A stretch of DNA of 17,560 nt from Terriglobia bacterium (lineage in GTDB: Bacteria > Acidobacteriota > Terriglobia > UBA7540), in NCBI GenBank assembly GCA_030040455.1, contig JASHTR010000162.1:1-17560 (forward strand). Direction: 5' to 3'. Both the position numbers and the translations under genes were made by a program. Positions 16,421 to 17,560 of this stretch are shown piece after piece (within the stretch, counting starts at the first letter, position 1; every line of letters begins with the position of its first letter). The notes under the pieces are model-generated. The model was not told the origin of the DNA and did not search any database. It saw only the letters and a list, made by a program, of their open reading frames with translations.

Positions 16421-16462
16421 GCCTGCCGTGCATGAGTTTGAGTTAATGAGTACAAAGGGCGG

Positions 16463-16478
16463 TAAGGAGGGAGGAGGA
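16463..16478 (+). promoter_or_regulatory. Very strong Shine-Dalgarno region, AAGGAGGGAGGAGGA
   Basis: A run of overlapping ribosome-binding motifs lies before ATG 16486. The reading frame from that ATG (to 16713) is out of frame with the better-supported 53-aa gene at 16544, and its product is Gly/Ser/Arg rich without family features. The site may serve a short leader peptide or re-initiation onto the 53-aa gene. In the frame of the 53-aa gene there is also an 8-codon frame, ATG 16499 to TAG 16523. Confidence 0.5.
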
Positions 16479-16543
16479 CAATCTGATGCCTGTTCGTGAT
16501 GGAAGTGAAAGAACGGCCAGGCTAGGGACATGGGGGCACGACG

Positions 16544-16705
16544 ATGCAACTGGTACTCATAAACCGGCAGAAGCTTATCGAAAACGCGATGGAGGTGGAC
16601 CGAGACCTGGTGGTACTCATTCTCAACAGCATTGTGCCGTGGCATCGAGACGCAACTCTGGCTCTGCTGCTCCAGGATGCTTTGGGGCGAGCACCGGCGA
16701 ACTAA
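16544..16705 (+). CDS. 53-aa small protein, unknown, copy 1
   Basis: I do not recognise this family. The product has 53 residues, a short hydrophobic start (MQLVLINRQK), then a helical amphipathic body (ENAMEVDRDLVVLILNSI), the motif PWHRDA, a leucine run (LALLLQDA) and the end GRAPAN. A second copy lies 603 bases downstream. Over 43 aligned codons, 31 residues are identical. Of 26 base differences 13 fall at third positions, and nine codon changes are silent. That pattern supports real coding in this frame, against the overlapping frame from 16486. The start ATG 16544 has GGGGG at 16532-16536. It lies downstream of the tandem operators, so it may be the first product of a regulated small-gene cassette. 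Confidence 0.6.
   Translation: MQLVLINRQKLIENAMEVDRDLVVLILNSIVPWHRDATLALLLQDALGRAPAN
16574..16702 (+). repeat. Coding duplication, copy 1 (129 bases)
   Basis: This segment matches 17177-17305 base for base without gaps, with 103 of 129 identical. Similarity also includes AGCTTATCGAAAA at the left edge and, beyond the repeat, an AGCAAGGAG ribosome site before the next gene in both copies (16724-16732 and 17338-17346). It is a direct duplication of a small gene with its downstream junction. Confidence 0.85.
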
Positions 16706-16739
16706 GCTCATAACCCGACATCAAGCAAGGAGAAGGGCT

Positions 16740-17201
16740 ATGTCAGAACAATATATGACGGCGGACGTACGACGGGAAGAGAACGGCAGTAGCGGGTTCA
16801 TTCGGGGATGGGCGGCACGATGGGAGGAAGAATCTTTGCCTGGCGTGAGATCGATCACGGAAGAGATTCCGCAGGAAGACTGGCGTCGTTTCTTCGCAGC
16901 CTTCACTAGCCGTTATCAAACCTGGCTCGTGACGATTGAGCAAGTGGGACCAGATATGGGATACCGGATGCCAGCCGGAGATCGACCCCTTATCCGCATT
17001 GCGGCCCGGTCCAGCGATCCGGGAAACATCATTTTGATTGGCCTGGCAATTTTGGCGGGAGCTTCAAGCTGGTTCGCTATTTCTGCGGCACGACATGTCT
17101 GGCTGAAGCGAAACGAAAATGGGGCGGATGAGGCGCTTGAGATTGAAGCTGCGGACGGAGCGGTGACACTCCTTAGCTTATCGAAAATGCGATCGAGGTG
17201 A
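16740..17201 (+). CDS. DUF5335 family protein
   Basis: This 153-aa protein belongs, by my recognition, to the uncharacterised DUF5335 family. The signature parts are EIPQEDWRRFFAAFTSRYQTWLVTIEQVG (about residues 44-72), GDRPLIRIA, and the C-terminal HVWLKRNENGADEALEIEAADGAVTLL. The first ~40 residues (ADVRREENGSSGFIRGWAAR) are charged and not part of the family core. A hydrophobic stretch (NIILIGLAILAGASSWFAISA) sits in the core and is more likely buried than membrane-spanning. ATG 16740 has AAGGAG at 16727-16732, seven bases upstream. The upstream in-frame ATG at 16632 lies inside copy 1 of the small gene and is not used. The stop overlaps the start of copy 2 as GTGA. The function is unknown. 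Confidence 0.8.
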   Translation: MSEQYMTADVRREENGSSGFIRGWAARWEEESLPGVRSITEEIPQEDWRRFFAAFTSRYQTWLVTIEQVGPDMGYRMPAGDRPLIRIAARSSDPGNIILIGLAILAGASSWFAISAARHVWLKRNENGADEALEIEAADGAVTLLSLSKMRSR

Positions 17202-17305
17202 ACCGAGACCTAAGGGCATTCATTCTCAACAGCATCGCGCCGTGGCATCGAGACGCAGCTCTGGTGCTGCTTCTTGAGGCTGCTACAGGACGAGCGCCCG
17301 GCAAT
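17177..17305 (+). repeat. Coding duplication, copy 2 (129 bases)
   Basis: This is the diverged second copy of the 16574-16702 segment (80 percent base identity, no gaps). Its first 25 bases overlap the end of the DUF5335 gene, so the duplication contributed that gene's last codons or was fused to it. A TAG (17174-17176) directly precedes the copy in the small-gene frame, cutting off the N-terminal part present in copy 1. Confidence 0.85.
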
Positions 17306-17458
17306 TGGTCTAGCCTCCACATAACTTCGCAGGTTAAAGCAAGGAGGCAATATGGCTACCCGCAAGCAGCCGGCAGTGCCGCCCAAAGACGCGAGGCAAG
17401 CCGGCAGCGTATGCGGGAAAGCCTCGGACAAAATGATCTGCGATATCTGCGCCGATAA
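17198..17458 (+). CDS. Small protein, unknown, copy 2 (shortened start, lost stop)
   Basis: The reading frame of the second small-gene copy could start at GTG 17198, sharing GTGA with the DUF5335 stop, a common translational-coupling arrangement. The first ~36 residues (NRDLRAFILNSIAPWHRDAALVLL...) match copy 1. The stop that ends copy 1 right after GRAPAN is missing. The frame therefore continues about 50 residues, the last 107 bases overlapping the next gene in another frame. That extension is basic, low in family character and probably not selected. The ribosome site is weak. It is either a functional shortened paralogue or a relic of duplication; I cannot decide. Confidence 0.4.
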   Translation: MNRDLRAFILNSIAPWHRDAALVLLLEAATGRAPGNWSSLHITSQVKARRQYGYPQAAGSAAQRREASRQRMRESLGQNDLRYLRR

Positions 17459-17510
17459 GATTCGAGCGGAGGCTTTGGGTAAGAAGAAACGTGAAGAGAA
17501 GGGCGCATAA
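17352..17510 (+). CDS. 52-aa Cys-containing small protein, zinc-knuckle-like, unknown
   Basis: ATG 17352 follows a strong AAGGAGG (17341-17347), and the frame runs to TAA 17508-17510. The product has a basic, proline-containing start (MATRKQPAVPPKDARQ), then VCGKASDKMICDICADK with C21, C30 and C33, and a charged helical tail (IRAEALGKKKREEKGA). The CxxC and spacing look like a small zinc-binding motif, but the first half has one Cys (GSVC) where a CxxC would complete a four-Cys site. It lies last in the small-gene cassette. Its coding potential rests on the ribosome site and the motif. It may bind metal or nucleic acid, but this is inference. Confidence 0.6.
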   Translation: MATRKQPAVPPKDARQAGSVCGKASDKMICDICADKIRAEALGKKKREEKGA

Positions 17511-17560
17511 GCTGAGAGTCAGGCGCCCGTTGAGACCCGCGGCATCGTGGTAAGGATGAG
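17511..17560. other. Right edge of window, nothing recognised
   Basis: The last 50 bases show no gene, hairpin or operator that I can support. An ATG at 17556 lies too close to the edge to judge. Confidence 0.4.

Noticed and set aside
16486..16713. 75-codon frame after the strong ribosome site
   Set aside because: The product is Gly/Ser/Arg rich, the frame carries a stop in the duplicated copy, and codon-position differences favour the overlapping 53-aa frame.

Overview
The window is a moderately GC-rich bacterial chromosome segment in which every recognised gene lies on the + strand. The gene mix is an alternative F-type ATPase operon, glycogen-degrading enzymes, a tandem universal stress protein, single-chain pyruvate:ferredoxin oxidoreductase and a DUF5335 protein. 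It suggests a free-living environmental bacterium that copes with low oxygen or starvation (for example Acidobacteriota, Nitrospirota, NC10 or a deltaproteobacterial lineage). The sequence alone does not let me choose among these.

Region 1 (1-4868) is most of an alternative (N-ATPase-type) F1F0 operon in the order atpD(end)-C-Q-B-E-F-A-G, with overlapping or closely spaced genes. Its hallmarks are beta and epsilon at the front, gamma last, no separate delta gene, and a b subunit with a delta-like C-terminal extension. Two things are unusual: I find no atpR gene, and the c subunit lacks the Gln and Thr of the classical Na+ site while keeping Glu-Ser and Tyr.

Region 2 (4869-10806) opens with a CRP/FNR-type palindrome (4972-4987). 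Two small unknown membrane proteins follow, then alpha-glucan phosphorylase, a two-domain UspA protein and the glycogen debranching enzyme GlgX. This is a glycogen-mobilising block with a stress protein inside it.

Region 3 (10807-16288) has a perfect TGTGA-N6-TCACA palindrome (10866-10881) upstream of a GltD-like FAD/NAD(P) oxidoreductase with extra iron-sulfur domains. After an AT-rich gap and a perfect 25-bp hairpin comes full-length NifJ. The pair looks like a pyruvate/ferredoxin/NAD(P)H redox module.

Region 4 (16289-17560) starts with two tandem CRP/FNR-type palindromes whose centres are 22 bp apart. They lead a cassette of very small genes: an unrecognised 53-aa protein, a DUF5335 protein, a diverged second copy of the 53-aa gene, and a 52-aa Cys-containing protein.

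Taken together, glycogen would feed hexose phosphates to pyruvate, NifJ would turn pyruvate into acetyl-CoA and reduced ferredoxin, the GltD-like protein would exchange electrons with NAD(P)H, and the alternative ATPase would couple ATP to an ion gradient. Three of the gene blocks share one palindrome class, which suggests a single CRP/FNR-family regulon. The most novel-looking part is the duplicated small-protein cassette at the right end.
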